Part shown: piece after piece, positions 23,170 to 35,783 of the stretch
Position numbering within the stretch: the first letter of the stretch is position 1
How the letters are laid out: each line of letters opens with the position of its first letter
Assembly: GCA_018398805.1 (NCBI GenBank)
Contig: JAGFBZ010000695.1
Coordinates: 62,001 to 126,000 of the forward strand
Origin: Hirundichthys speculiger
Taxonomy: Eukaryota; Chordata; Actinopteri; Beloniformes; Exocoetidae
DNA: 64,000 nt
Reading direction: 5' to 3'
Program-made: the position numbers and the translations under genes
Notes under the pieces: model-generated
Told to the model about the DNA's origin: nothing
Database searches by the model: none
What the model saw: the letters and a program-made list of their open reading frames with translations, nothing else

Positions 23170-23625
23170 GCAGGACCAATGGTCCAGTCCTAAACATGTC
23201 TGGCAGCAGAACCTGTCAGACATATTTTCGACTGGGACTTCCGGCAGAACCACAACGGTATCCAGAGGAGGTTGGGGATATTGAGTCTGAATGGACTATG
23301 TTCCGTACCTCCATTGCAAAGGCAGCTTACTGGAGTTGTGGCTGTAAGGTCATTGGTGCCAGCAACCGTCAAACCCGGTGGTGGACACCCTGGGAAAGAG
23401 AGACCGTCAGGCTGAATAAGGAGTCCTATAGAACTTGGTTAGCTTGTGGGACTCTGGAAGCAGTACACAGGTATTGACAGGCCAAATGGGCCACAGCCTT
23501 GGCAGTTTCTGAGGCAAACACTTGGGTGTGGGAGGAGTTTGGTGAGGCCATGGAAAGTGACTTTCAGTCAGTACAAAGAAGATTCTGGCAAACTGTCAGA
23601 TGGCTCAGTATCAGTATGGTTCTGT
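23170..23625 (+). pseudogene. RTE/Rex3-type LINE ORF fragment (endonuclease to RT linker)
   Basis: The plus-strand translation contains YPEEVGDIESEWTMF, SCGCKVIGASNRQTRWWTP, RTWLACGTLEAVHRY, a stop, then ANTWVWEEFGEAMESDF and RRFWQTVRWL. This is the characteristic linker between the endonuclease and reverse-transcriptase domains of a very common teleost LINE. The RT part of the same family appears at 25748-26676, so both pieces may come from one insertion later split by a deletion, a hAT fragment and the Tc1 element. A stop codon and small indels show it is inactive. Confidence 0.75.
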
Positions 23626-23729
23626 ATCTGGCAGATAAGGTTGTCCAGAACACTGTTGTGGAGTTTTTTGTACTGTGCGTGTATCCCCCCATGCACTGGC
23701 CCCCTCCTTGCGCTTGGAGTACCCGAGAT

Positions 23730-23935
23730 GCCCGAGATCCGAGATGGTAGAAGGTAGATTCCATCATACCTGTTCCTCTGGCTCAATGGTGTCACAAAAC
23801 TCTTTCACCCCTGACAGGCAGAACTGCTCATCCAATGATTCCTTCTGCAGTATTTTAAAAAGCACATCAGCTGCACCGCATTACTGACATCTGTTGTCTC
23901 GTCCACCATAACAGCGACAAATGCTGTTATATACT
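23730..23935 (-). pseudogene. hAT-type transposase fragment (DETTD motif)
   Basis: On the minus strand the translation reads VAVMVDETTDVSNAVQLMCF, followed by a frame break and VKEFCDTIEPEEQ-like residues. MVDETTDVSN is the start of the catalytic core in the hAT-related proteins often annotated as ZMYM- or TTF-type in fish. Only about 60 codons remain, antisense to the LINE, and no terminal repeats are attached. Probably a small relic. Confidence 0.55.
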
Positions 23936-23955
23936 ATATAGGTGACAGCCATATA

Positions 23956-25580
<1,625 letters not shown>

Positions 25581-25604
25581 TAGTTGGCACAGTACACTGA
25601 CACC

Positions 25605-25632
25605 CACACACACACACACACACACACATATG

Positions 25633-25719
<87 letters not shown>

Positions 25720-25736
25720 ATATATGTGTGTATATA
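25605..25736. repeat. (CA)n-(TA)n compound microsatellite
   Basis: CA repeats at about 25605-25628 pass into TA repeats at 25636-25707 and TATG/TGTG variants to 25736. It starts 23 bp after the Tc1 element's right target site. Confidence 0.95.
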
Positions 25737-25747
25737 TAAAAGCTAGT

Positions 25748-26676
25748 TCAACCAGACTACACATGTTTTGTGGATTTGGAGAAAGTGTTTGACCTTGTCC
25801 CTGGGGGTGTCCTGCGGGGGGTACTGGGCCTGTTGGGTACTGGGCCTGTTGTTATGGGCTGTCCAGTCCCTGTGCAGATAGAGTGAGAGTTTGATTCATT
25901 TTCAGTGAGAGTTGGACTCCATTAGGGCTGCCCCTTGTCACAGATTCAGTTCATTACGTTTATGGACAAAATTTCTAAGCACAGCCAAAGAGTTGAGGGA
26001 TTCCAGTTTGGCGGTCTCAGGATTTAATCTCTGCTTTTTGCAGATAATGTGGTCTTATTGGCACCATCGGGCGGGGATCTGCAGCTCTCGCTGGAGCAGT
26101 TCGCAGCTGAGTGTGAGGCAGCAGGGTTGAGAATCAGCACCTCTAAATCTGAGACTATGGTTCTCAGTCAGAAAAGGGTAGAATGCCTTCTCTGGGTTAG
26201 GAGTGAGGTTCTGCCTCAAGTGGAGGAGTTTAAGTATCTCGGGGTCATGCGTTGTTCACGAGTGATGGAAGAATGAAGCAGGAGATTGACAGGTGGATTG
26301 GTGCAGCGTCTGCTGTTGTGTGGACTCTGTACCGGTCTGTTGTGGTGAAAAGAGAGCTGAGTCAAAAGGCAAGGCTCTCTGTTTACTGGTCAAGCTTTGT
26401 TCCAAATCTCCCCTATGGTCACAGACTGTGGGTAGTTACTGAATGAATGAGATTGCGGAAACAAGCAGCTGAAATTAGTTTCTTCCACTGGATGGCTGGA
26501 CTCTCCTTTTGAGACTCAGAAAAGAGTCACTGCTCCTCCACCTGGAGTGGAGCTGAGATGGTTCAGGCATCTGGTTAGGACGCTCCCTGGATGACTTCCT
26601 GGAGAGGTGTTTCGAGCATGTCCAACTGGAAGAAGGCCACAAGCCAGACCCCAGTCCCACTCGTGGTAGAGACTAC
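25748..26676 (+). pseudogene. RTE/Rex3-type LINE reverse transcriptase fragment
   Basis: Across frames the plus strand reads FVDLEKVFDLVPGG (start of the RT core), LLFADNVVLLAPSGGDLQLS (motif C, FADN instead of FADD) and QFAAECEAAGLRISTSKSET. It continues with VLPQVEEFKYLGV, MKQEIDRWIGAASAV and KRELSQKARLSVYWS. The RT segment between the first and third motifs is shortened. A 3' continuation (PGEVFRACPTGRRPQ-like, then RD) runs into the GGGCCC element at 26677 and resumes at 27978. Several stops and frameshifts make it inactive. This LINE class spreads by target-primed reverse transcription. Confidence 0.8.
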
Positions 26677-26836
26677 GGGCCCGATCTTGCACCTCCCATT
26701 ACCCAATACCCAAAACCCATTACCTGCAAATCACAGATTTAGGAGCCGAAATGCAATCTTCCACCTCCCAATACCCAAAACCCATTTTGCCGTCTCCCTT
26801 AAGCACATTGTGGGCGCGGCAATGGGCGTGTCACTA

Positions 26837-26981
26837 GCGCTTTCCACGAATTCGGTATCTTGCGGTACCTGTACTTCGCAGATTTTGGGTATTGGGTAAT
26901 GGGTGGTGTGACCACCCATTACCCAATACCCAAAATCTGCGAGACACCAGCACCGCAAGATACCGAGTTTGTGGAAAGCGC
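26837..26981. repeat. 145-bp near-perfect palindrome
   Basis: Arms start GCGCTTTCCAC and end GTGGAAAGCGC and meet at GGTGGTGTGACCACC near 26909. The inner ~60 bp are essentially perfect; the outer arms have a few mismatches. A transcript would fold into a long hairpin. Confidence 0.9.
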
Positions 26982-27280
26982 AACTGGCATGTCGGCGCGT
27001 AAAAGAGCGCGTCCAAATCCTGTCATTGCGCGTCCACCCAGTCACATGTGGACTGCACAACCGGCTCTACCTCTCGATTATGCATCACTGTATTACTTTC
27101 ATACATTATTCTCTTAAGGGCAGATGATGTCTGTACAGCTGTGACATGATCTCATTCAGATGTTTGCTGTGGAAGAAACGAGGAGATCACAGAACTCTGT
27201 TGTGAAAAAAGCACCGCTCCCAGCAACTATGCGTCTTGGCGCAGCTGTGCGTCTTTGCGCAGGGGATATGTTCAAGATAA

Positions 27281-27508
27281 CTCAAAAAGTTATGGATGGA
27301 TTTTGATGACATTTTCAGGAGTTGTCAGAAATGTGAAAAGGAAGAACTGATTTTATTTTGGGTGTGATCCGGAAGAAATCCTGGATTCTGGATCACTTTC
27401 AAATTTTTCGATAACATTGCGCTGTTTAGTTGTTTCTTGACCCCTAAAGCAACCACAACTGCTGTGCTTGGCGGAGGTCTGCGCTCTCCGATTGCTTTTC
27501 TAGTTAAT
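27281..27508 (+). repeat. Nested copy of the GGCGGAGGT repeat
   Basis: Matches 15839-16198 (CTCAAAAAGTTATGGATGG, GATCCGGAAGAAA, CTTGGCGGAGGTCTGCGCTC, GCTTTTCTAG) but lacks the head and an internal segment of about 130 bp. It lies inside GGGCCC element copy B and is absent from copy A, so it arrived after that copy diverged or inserted. Confidence 0.8.
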
Positions 27509-27977
27509 AAATGCTTTCCTGGAAGCTCACCGGCTCTATTTTCTGAGCAGTTTGTTGGAACTTCTTGGAGTACAAAAGAAATGATTAAATCATTTGCTCC
27601 ACATTAGTTAAAGCTAGTTATGTATATATCAGTGCAGAGGAGGAGGAGGAAAAAAGAGGAGGAAGCTCTACAGCACAGTCCCAGACCAGCTGTCCATGAG
27701 AGCTGCCCTGACCTGGGTGAAAAGACGTTCCATGGCAGTTTGCAGGTACTGCAACCTGCTCTTAAAGGCAATGGCTACTGACGCACTGATTGGTTAAACA
27801 GGTGGAACGCCCTAACCACTCCCATGCATAATGTGTGCATGACATCGTGGATTTCGCAGGTGAGATCGTGGGTTTTGGGAGGTGGAAGATTGCGTTCTTC
27901 GTGGGGGAACGCCCCTCCCAATACCTTTTATCCCTTAATAGCAGGTTTTGGAGGTTTGGCGCAAGATCGGGCCCTAC

Positions 27978-28113
27978 ATGTCTTGGGTGGGCAGGGACAG
28001 AGGAGCTGGAAGAGGCAGCTGGAGAGAGGGAGGTCTGGGCTCCTCTGCTTAAGCTGCTGCCCCCACATCCCGATTACAGATAAGCGTAAATGAATGGATG
28101 GATGGATGGATGA
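27978..28113 (+). mobile_element. 3' end of the RTE/Rex3-type LINE
   Basis: Continues the LINE interrupted at 26677: EELEEAAGEREVWAPLLKLL-like residues, then a short 3' region and a (GATG)n tail at 28092-28112. The GATG tail is typical of Rex3 elements as I recall them. Confidence 0.75.
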
Positions 28114-29637
28114 AGCCTTCTGGGGGTTTTAGTCATTTTAAGGTTCCTTTGTCTCAAACATGACTGTTCTCAGGCTTTACAACTGATGTAAGGCCTCTCT
28201 TTGTATAGTATACAGTGTGGCTCAACACTAAAGATTAGGCTACACCAGATACTCAACACCATTACCTTCTTTTCCCTTTAACAACTATCACAAATCCTTT
28301 TTTCAAATATAGTAAAAATGCAGAATTACTTGCCCAGTGGTCACCTTGTCTGTCCAAATTAAAAAAAAAAAAAAAGCCTATCTCATCTGTTTTCTGAAAC
28401 CAAGAGCTTGTTCCTTCTCCTCAATCACTCTGAAAAAGTATTAAGCTTTGCTACATTGTAAAATCCGATGAGAATATCTGATTTCTGATGATTTGAAAGA
28501 CATATCTAAAGGAATATTTTGATTAAGGAAATACAAAATACATACAAGTTGTTCTGTTGTCTTTATTATTGTATAAACATATCGTAATATGTACAGAGGC
28601 AGCTCTTTGACTAGGGGAACCCTGGATCATATGCTAATATGTAAAGATGTGTTGAATACATCCATTTGGGCTTATGTTCTGTATGCCTTCATGTGTGAAC
28701 ATGAACCTGAAACCGCATTCACTGTATGAATGTGCTCCTGACAGGAAAACTTTCTTGTGAGACTATTTGTCAACTCATTAAAGCCTGATATTAGCTTGAT
28801 TATGTTTGACATGGTGAATAAGACATGAAGCAACTGTCAGGCTGGAGTTATAAGATGTACTTTCAAAGAACCTCAAAACATTTTAATAACATCTGAATAA
28901 TGCTAATCTGAATAATAAATGTACTGAGACAATATGTAAGTCCTCAAAAATACAGTGGGTGACTGAGTCAAATCCCCTCTATGCTATAAACAACCACTTC
29001 AAATCCTATCAGCTTATTAAGAGACCCTTATCACTTGATGTCACTTGCAGTCTGATAGCCAAAGTAAAATGTTGGTATTTTCATTACAGCATAAGCAAAA
29101 TGTAATCTGCTTTATCCAGGCATTATCATGTTTTAAAATAAATACTTGTGCAGAGTCTTGCATAATTTAGACAATCACATTTTATAAATTGCTACATTTA
29201 ACACTTTTTTGTTTATTATGTGAGGTACACATTCTTTTATTTAAGGGTGATTAAGATTCTCTGTATCTGTACATTAAAGAAGGGGGGGAGGGCACCCACA
29301 GCAGCAATAATTTTAAATAATAATTTTCTGTATGGCATTACCAGTCTTTTATTCAGGAGAGTTTTGTCTGAAAGATGTCTTATTCACAATATTTCTTTGA
29401 AGTTTGTGGTTCTTGGAAGATTGCAATTGCAATACCTTGATACATTTTTAGCCTTTCTGTTGAAGATTTGCTGATGAGCTTACAATCTAGTTATACAACA
29501 TTTCAAGAAATTTAAGTGTTTATCTGTTATACAGATGACCACACTTTATCTTTAGAATATGTTTGAAGAGTACAGAAGAGTTGACATCTCCATGACTGCA
29601 GGCTGCTTACCAAAATAATAACAACGATGTCCATTTA
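28114..29637. other. No gene recognised
   Basis: AT-rich, unique-looking sequence with an A run (28361-28375). No repeats or coding signal could be supported. Confidence 0.45.
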
Positions 29638-29790
29638 TTATCTATACCCGCTTAATCCTCCGCAGGGTCACGGGGATCTGCTGGAGAGCTCTCTTCGGGC
29701 GATCACCAGGTCAAACTGTAGACCACACACAGTCAAAGGGCAATCCTGACATGCATGAGATTTGAACCAGGTTTTCTGGATGTTATGGTC
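29638..29790 (-). mobile_element. Truncated SINE with L2-like tail
   Basis: The plus strand shows the reverse complement of the tail seen in full at 32449-32805: CCGCTTAATCCTCCGCAGGGTCACGGGGATC followed by CTGACATGCATG and TTTGAACCAGG in degenerate form. The tRNA-like head is missing. Confidence 0.6.
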
Positions 29791-29935
29791 CTATATTCTT
29801 CTCAAATAGAACAATGTTTTTCAAGACAAGCTATATTCACATAACCCTTTTCCTCCTGAACTAATAAATGCTAACCTCTAACAAGTTCACTGAGGCTTGT
29901 TGAGTCTGAGATGTACACCTTGTTACAACAACTTC

Positions 29936-30082
29936 AATTTCATCTGCTCCCTGTTCAGGGTCACCACAGTGGACTGAGCCACATTAGAAGCTTAACACAA
30001 GTTTTACACTAGATGACCTGGGATCTCCCATATAGTAGATGACAGCACAACCACCGAGCCACCAGGGAGGCTCTGAGATAAA
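29936..30082 (-). mobile_element. tRNA-derived SINE (different family)
   Basis: The minus strand reads CCTCCCTGGTGGCTCGGTGGTTGTGCTG (A-box-like GTGGCTCGGTGG), a B-box-like segment, and the body GTCCACTGTGGTGACCCTGA, which is typical of several fish tRNA SINEs. Confidence 0.5.
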
Positions 30083-31844
30083 AACCTTACAGTCTGATCT
30101 TAAAACAAATCTCCGGGGAAGTATATTCTGGAGAAGACTTGCAACAGTTTTAAATGTTATGCACTTGTAAACAATTTTGTTAACACACACCTCCTGCATA
30201 CCTGCAAACTGAAAAACAAACAAGCAGAAGAAAAAAAACCCTTCTCTCTTCCACAAAGGATAAACGAACAAACACACGGGGGCTGTTTTATCATGATGAG
30301 GAAAGTGTTATGCAGTAATCTGTTAGCATGGTACTGCTTGTGTTTCTAAATTATAGTTTTCATAGCATCTGTTTTCATCTAAAAGAGAGTGGCTAAATTC
30401 TGTTCATCTACATTTAACAAATGATTCAATATTTTTTTTTAACAGTATTTTTACATTACTAAAATAATGTATGCTCTTTTGCCAATAATTTCATTAATTA
30501 CTTTATTTCCCACATGCATTTTGAAGCATACATGGTCATATATTATTCATGTTTTCATCTTGATGTCTGGACATTTTTTTTCTCTTACATTGTAATTTGA
30601 CACAATAATTTTATAGTGGGGTATCTCTTACCCTGGAGTTAAAACATTGAATTAAGAATTCATATTAAATATCCGGTAGCTTTACAAGCTTAAATGCAGT
30701 GCTAATTTGCATATGCATGGTCATTTTGGATTTAATTTACCTCACTGCGTGACTAATTTCTGCTCCAATAAGTAGTATATGCCCCAGGCCATGTAACCTA
30801 GCATCCCAAGGTTGCAAATAAGCTTTTCTAATTCTTAGATGCCAAAAACAAGTACAATTATTAGCCACTGTAATTCAATTAACCTAAGAGAGTTCAGTAT
30901 AGAAAAGTTAAGTATAGTGAGCCACACAGCAGGCTACAATTAAAGCAAGACTGTATCAAACAGTAAAACAAAAGCAATATGTTTCCATGATTATATATAA
31001 GAACAAATACACACAATGAGGATTTCACAAATTAAGCTCTTTATTACCTCTTAGCTATTAGCTTTGGGAAAACACACCTATCCATTAAGAACAACTGGTA
31101 TTACTCTAATCATATAATGCAAAGAAACTGAAAAAAATCCATAAAAGTATGGAGAATTTATTAAAATTTGATCTGTCTGTATGTCCATTCATCCAATTCA
31201 GGCTCATGGAGAGAGGTGGGAGCTTATCTCTGCTCAGTTTTGTGGGAGCAGCTGGCTTTTCTGAACTGTCAGCATTATAAAGACTTGCAGTTGCCTTGTA
31301 TATAGTGTGTAACATCATATTTTATTGCTCCTTGGCAGTTATTTGTTGACTGCAGGATTTATCAGCGTCATCTTAAAGTGAGCATCAAAATCTCTCATTT
31401 GTTTCTTCTCTCACCCTTCTTTTGAGCTGCTTTGTTCTGATTTTTTTCTGTGTCTATCAAAGCCCCTGAAACTGTGAAGAGATGATGTTTAAATCTCCAG
31501 TTGTAACACACACATTCATGCTGGCGCTGCGCCAAGAGTTGTGGATGTAACAATTCAAGTTTTATTTTTAGTCTGCATCCCAAATATAAGACAACACAAT
31601 TTTTGTGGATGCATTCAAAGAGAAACAAACTAAGACTCGGTTCAATATCAGTTTGACAGCAGGTAATGCATGAGTCTATTTCCATGGCTGAGTCAACAGT
31701 GCTCTCATCTGAGTCACGTCATGAGTCCTTGAAAGTCGAGTCCTGGACTTGAGTACTATAAACTTAAAAAACATAATGCAATTCATAAAGATCTGTGAAT
31801 GGAAAAAATGTGTAGAGGAATCATCCAGTAGATGGAATCTTAAT
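30083..31844. other. No gene recognised; enhancer-like stretch
   Basis: AT-rich DNA. Around 30690-30890 the texture (octamer and TAAT motifs, TTTGCATATGCATGG) resembles vertebrate conserved non-coding elements, but conservation cannot be judged here. Confidence 0.35.
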
Positions 31845-31980
31845 TTATTTCAGTTCAATTCAATTCAGTCGTGTAATACTAATTCACAAGAAAGTAATCT
31901 CAAGGCACTTCACATAGAAAGCAAGTTAATACAATACAGTTAAGTCCAAGTTAAATTCCAATTCAGTCCATTTACCTCCT
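31845..31980. repeat. Dispersed fish repeat (CAAGGCACTTCACA type)
   Basis: ATTCAATTCAGT ... ATCTCAAGGCACTTCACATAG is a degenerate form of a repeat seen widely in teleosts; a related fragment lies at about 20565-20640. Confidence 0.5.
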
Positions 31981-32448
31981 CATAATAACTGGACCTGCCA
32001 GTCTTACCCATTTTTAAATTCACAGTTGAAAGCTATCAGGACCAATCTAAATTAAAAAAAACAAAAAACAACTCTTTTTCACTTCTTATTTTGTTTATTT
32101 ATTCAGTATTTATTTTGAGCTCCTTTGCTCCAATACTGTACAATGTCATTCCACAGTAAAATAATTTGGTTAATGTTTAGCATTCAAATAGTTAACTTAA
32201 AGTTCTTCAGTGATAAAAAAAACCATTTGGTTAATGTTACATTTTATATTGGAAAGCTAAAGACACAATGCTGTTACGATGGTTCCCAGGACAACTCAGA
32301 GAAGCCTACACATCTAAAAATGATGCTGTTGAGATGCTCAACATGTTGAAAACTGATGCATCAGGCTTCTGACCAAGTTTCATTATTTAATGACTTGAGA
32401 GTGAAATGAACTTTAGTAACGCACTACTCAAATGAATTTTTCCTAAAT

Positions 32449-32805
32449 TATCCATCCATCCATCATCTATGGATGACCACTTAATCCTATATAGGGTCAC
32501 CGAGATCTGCTGGACCCAATTCCATCTCTCTTTAGATAAAAGGCAGGGGTACACCCTGAACAGATCGCAAGGCCACATGTAGATGAACAACCACGCACAC
32601 TCACAATCACTCCTACGGGCAATTTAGAACCATCAATTAACCTGACATGCATGTCTTTGAACTGTGGGAGGAAGCCGGAATACCCAGAGAAAACCCACGC
32701 AAGCTGGGAAAAAATGCAAACTCCATGCAGGAAAGGTCCCCATTGAGGTTTGAAACAAGAAACTTCTTGCTGTGAGGCAACAGTGCTGACCACCAAGCCA
32801 CCGTG
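32449..32805 (-). mobile_element. Full-length tRNA-derived SINE with L2-like tail
   Basis: On the minus strand the head reads CACGGTGGCTTGGTGGTCAG (A box) and CTTGTTTCAAACCTC (B box). The body contains GGAGTTTGCAT, GGGTTTTCTCTGGGTATTCC and CATGCAGG. It ends with CCTGTTCAGGGTGTACCCC and a GATGGATGGATA tail. A 10-bp target duplication flanks it (TTTCCTAAAT at 32439-32448, TTTACTAAAT at 32806-32815, one mismatch). SINEs of this kind are transcribed by RNA polymerase III and mobilised by LINE proteins. Another full copy is at 56324-56645. Confidence 0.85.
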
Positions 32806-32864
32806 TTTACTAAATCATGTCACAGCTATTATTTCTAAACATATTGAGTAATTTTTGAATATTT

Positions 32865-32904
32865 CTATCCATCCACTTGCTTAATCCTGTGCAGGGTCAC
32901 AGGG
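32865..32904 (-). mobile_element. 40-bp 5'-truncated SINE tail with 13-bp target duplication
   Basis: Forty bases of the same SINE tail (ATCCATCCACTTGC ... CAGGGTCACAGGG) lie between perfect copies of TTTTTGAATATTT (32852-32864 and 32905-32917). Confidence 0.85.
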
Positions 32905-32917
32905 TTTTTGAATATTT

Positions 32918-33294
32918 GATACCATATTTAAGTGTAAGTAGTGGAGTGTGTTAATTGAAGGTAGCTGGTGATAAAAGAGTGAAAATGACAGAATACAGTT
33001 GCTATGACAGTTATCAGACTGGCTGAAGAGCCACAGTTGTTTTTCTTTTATTGAGGCATAATAAACAAATAAAAAAACCTTATTGTAATTGTTTTAATTT
33101 GTCTGTATACAGTATCTGCCATAATAACTACCTCTATCATCATCCATCTTTCTTTGCTTTAATCTTTTCTTCTTCCTGATTTATATCTAATTCAGAGGCG
33201 AATGAAGCAGCCAAAATTTATGTATTTTCTCACAGCAGGAAGGCCAAATGTGTTTATTACTGAGTGCATATGCCCTCAATAATTTATTATTTAC
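32918..33294. other. No gene recognised
   Basis: AT-rich sequence between the SINE remnant and the exon-like block. Confidence 0.45.
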
Positions 33295-33540
33295 CTAAAC
33301 CCTGTGCTTTGAGAAACTGTTTGTTAACTTCTGCAGCAGTGCTACTCAGAGTGCTTTGAGAAACTGTTTGAACAGTACTGGATCGGAGAATTCGTTTCTG
33401 GCTTTTTTTTGCTTCTTCCTTCACCTTGCTGGTTGTGATCACTGACAGAAAGCATCCATTTTTTTCTGTATTTCGAAGTTTTAGAGACCACCTGCAGTGA
33501 GAACTGCTGACAGTTTCAGCACCACCTCCTACACACACAT
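33295..33540 (-). other. Candidate coding exon, unidentified
   Basis: A 246-bp minus-strand block is open in one frame. It is preceded by a pyrimidine-rich acceptor (GATTTTTTCAG) and followed by a possible donor (GTAAAT). The translation is protein-like and basic, with KVKEEAKKSQKRILRSS and TVSQSTLSSTAAEVNKQFLK. Two copies of AAACAGTTTCTCAAAGCAC lie 51 bp apart inside it. I do not recognise the protein, and no neighbouring exons were found. It could be an exon of a larger gene, a relic, or chance. Confidence 0.3.
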
Positions 33541-34182
33541 CTGAAAAAATCTGTAATGTTAACCTGTTAAAAAAATAATTTTATCTAAATGTTTTATGCA
33601 GGACAAAGAGGTTTATCACAACATCCATAAAACTAAATCTAGGGCATTTAATGGTACATCAAACTGCTTCCTCTGCTTCAATTGTTTGAGTGCTCTATTT
33701 TCTTTGTAGTAGGTGTATTTCTGAAAATAGCTATGTGTGCAGAACAGACTATGAAAAAGGGTCATCATGTGAAAGGCAAATGAATGCATGAAAGCTAGCA
33801 TAGCTCTTCTAAAGACGCTGATGTGACTGCAATAGTTGAGTCAGTATGGAGGTTCACATATGATCTTGAATAAAGTTGGATTAACCTCACAACTTTTTTT
33901 TCACAATATGAACACCCAAATCAGAATATACAATGAAAAAAGAGAATAATAACCTGCTCTGCTAGCAAGTCATCTTTGCAAATGCTAGCTAACAGACAGG
34001 ACACAAGTTAGAACAGCATGCAGTCACACAGTAGGCGTGAAAGAAGAAATAAACAACTTTCATTAAATAAGTTGGTGAAATGAAAAGTAGGCACTGATCA
34101 CTGGATATCTATTGCAGAACAAAATCAAAAACAGGAAACTACAAGCAGAGCCATGAGGCTGTCTCGAATGGTCCAACAATCA
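33541..34182. other. No gene recognised
   Basis: AT-rich sequence with no recognisable repeat, RNA or protein feature. Confidence 0.45.
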
Positions 34183-34290
34183 GGGCCGGGTCTACCCAAT
34201 TTGGTGCCCAAGGCGAGATTACACCCCGGTGCCCCCCCGAGCCCACCGCAATTCAATGACAACAACCATACCAAACAGGTGGTATGGAAT
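34183..34290 (+). mobile_element. Possible hAT terminal fragment (CAGGGCCGG type)
   Basis: CAGGGCCGGGTCTACCC ... TGCCCAAGGCGAGATTACACCCCGGTGCCCCCCC resembles one end of a fish hAT-like repeat that begins CAGGGCCGGC. The opposite end was not found. Confidence 0.35.
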
Positions 34291-35783
34291 GGTAGTTTGC
34301 TAAGTAAGTGCATCCTACAGGTTTGATACTGTAATTGAGACACAACAGCTGAAAGGACCAAGGAGGTTGGCCCTGTTACAGTTCTAGTCTCATCGGTTTT
34401 ACTCTGGACCCCTCTAATGGAAATCTGCCTAATACTAAATTCAAACTGAGCCAAGAGAGTGGTGATGCCAATCTGTGGCATCATTGCATTTCAGCACAGA
34501 TTAAGAGATACTGGTGTGTGGCAAAAATTAGTATGAATATATGAATAAACACAAAAGATCTGACCTTGAAATGTGCATATTTTTAATAACTCATCCCTTA
34601 TTGCGTGAGTAGGCGTCTTTTAATTTCTTGACATTTAGCTTTAGATCATCCCCAGCTTGATGGGGCATGAAGAGAAAGTAACATGCACAATAATTTCCCA
34701 TTTATTCTTCTTCCTCTCTTCCCTCTTTCTTTCTCATTCGTTATTTGCTGCTTACATTTTCATTGTTAAATGGAATTATGATCAAATAATTTGCAGCTGT
34801 GTATTGTGTGTCCCGATGTTAGTCACACATCAGTGAGTTAAATTTTGATCTGCCTGAAGCGGTGCAGACAAAAAGACAAGGCAGACAGTGGGAGCAGTGC
34901 TGGAGGGGGTAGGACGGGAATAAGAAAAGCGAAAATAAGAAACATGGTAAAAAGTGTGAAAAAAAAAAGCACTCTGGTGCCAGATTTTTTTGTTTGTGTT
35001 TTTGTATATCACTGTCTCTCTTTCTACTCCCTTCTCTCTTTTCTCTCAGTTTCCCTTGAAGCTTTTCAATCAGAGCTTTGGCTGCCACCAGGGAGAAAGG
35101 AGGATGTGTGTGTGGAGGTGTGGAGGGAGGGTGTGTAGCAGACAGAGAGAAATGAAGAGGAAGAGAAAGGCAGGGAGAGTCATGGGTGGGTTTGGTAATG
35201 AGGTAATGTAATAATGCATGTAAAAATATGGAAATCCTTCACGTGTAAATGACTAGAAAGTGTTATATTGTCAACATAAAAACAGCACACACAACCTGAA
35301 AACAACAGGATAGTTAGTTTTGTGCCATTTTGGTAATGCCTGACATTATGATCGTTATAATTAGTCTTAATTGCATTATGATGAAATTCTAAGAAATAAT
35401 AACCATGCTATTTTTTGAGATTGCCATATTTCACATTGACATTATAATGTCTTATGGCTTATTGACTAATGGCTACTCAGAATGAGAGTCAAAACTGAGC
35501 AGATTTTCACCATTCAAAACAAGACAAACCTCATAAATTTAATTGTAATTTGACATTAAAACGTTATGATCATAAGGAAAGCATGACATGTACTGAGCAC
35601 CATACAAAAATACAACAAAACTGAAAATTGCTGTACTGCTTGTTGAAATAATTGTATATAGTTATCACACATTTGCTATTTAAACTGTACACTGCCTAGT
35701 GAAGAACTACTGAAAGAAGTTGTCACCTTTACAATGGCCTGTGTAGTTGCTGGATAACATACTGTGTAAGAGTGTGAGAGTTA
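34291..35783. other. No gene recognised
   Basis: Unassigned. A polypurine/polypyrimidine-rich area lies near 34700-34740 and 35010-35170. The stretch 35320-35560 is AT-rich with TAAT-type motifs. Confidence 0.4.

Larger units (their letters stand above)
26677..27974 (+). mobile_element. GGGCCC-terminus element, copy B (complete, 1,298 bp)
   Basis: Perfect inverted ends GGGCCCGATCTTGC and GCAAGATCGGGCCC, with a 3-bp target duplication TAC on both sides (26674-26676 and 27975-27977). The insertion lies inside a recognisable LINE sequence, which confirms the boundaries. It aligns with the reverse complement of copy A (1941-2814) and with copy C (1-415). Its repeated word is GGGTAATGGG or GGGTATTGGG where the others have GGGTAGCGGG. 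The central palindrome is longest here (26837-26981). The repeat at 27281-27508 is nested inside. No transposase frame; class unknown. Confidence 0.88.

Noticed and set aside
26677..27974. Assigning the GGGCCC element to PIF/Harbinger
   Set aside because: Three-base duplications fit that superfamily, but TAC does not match the usual TWA target and no transposase is present, so the class was left open.
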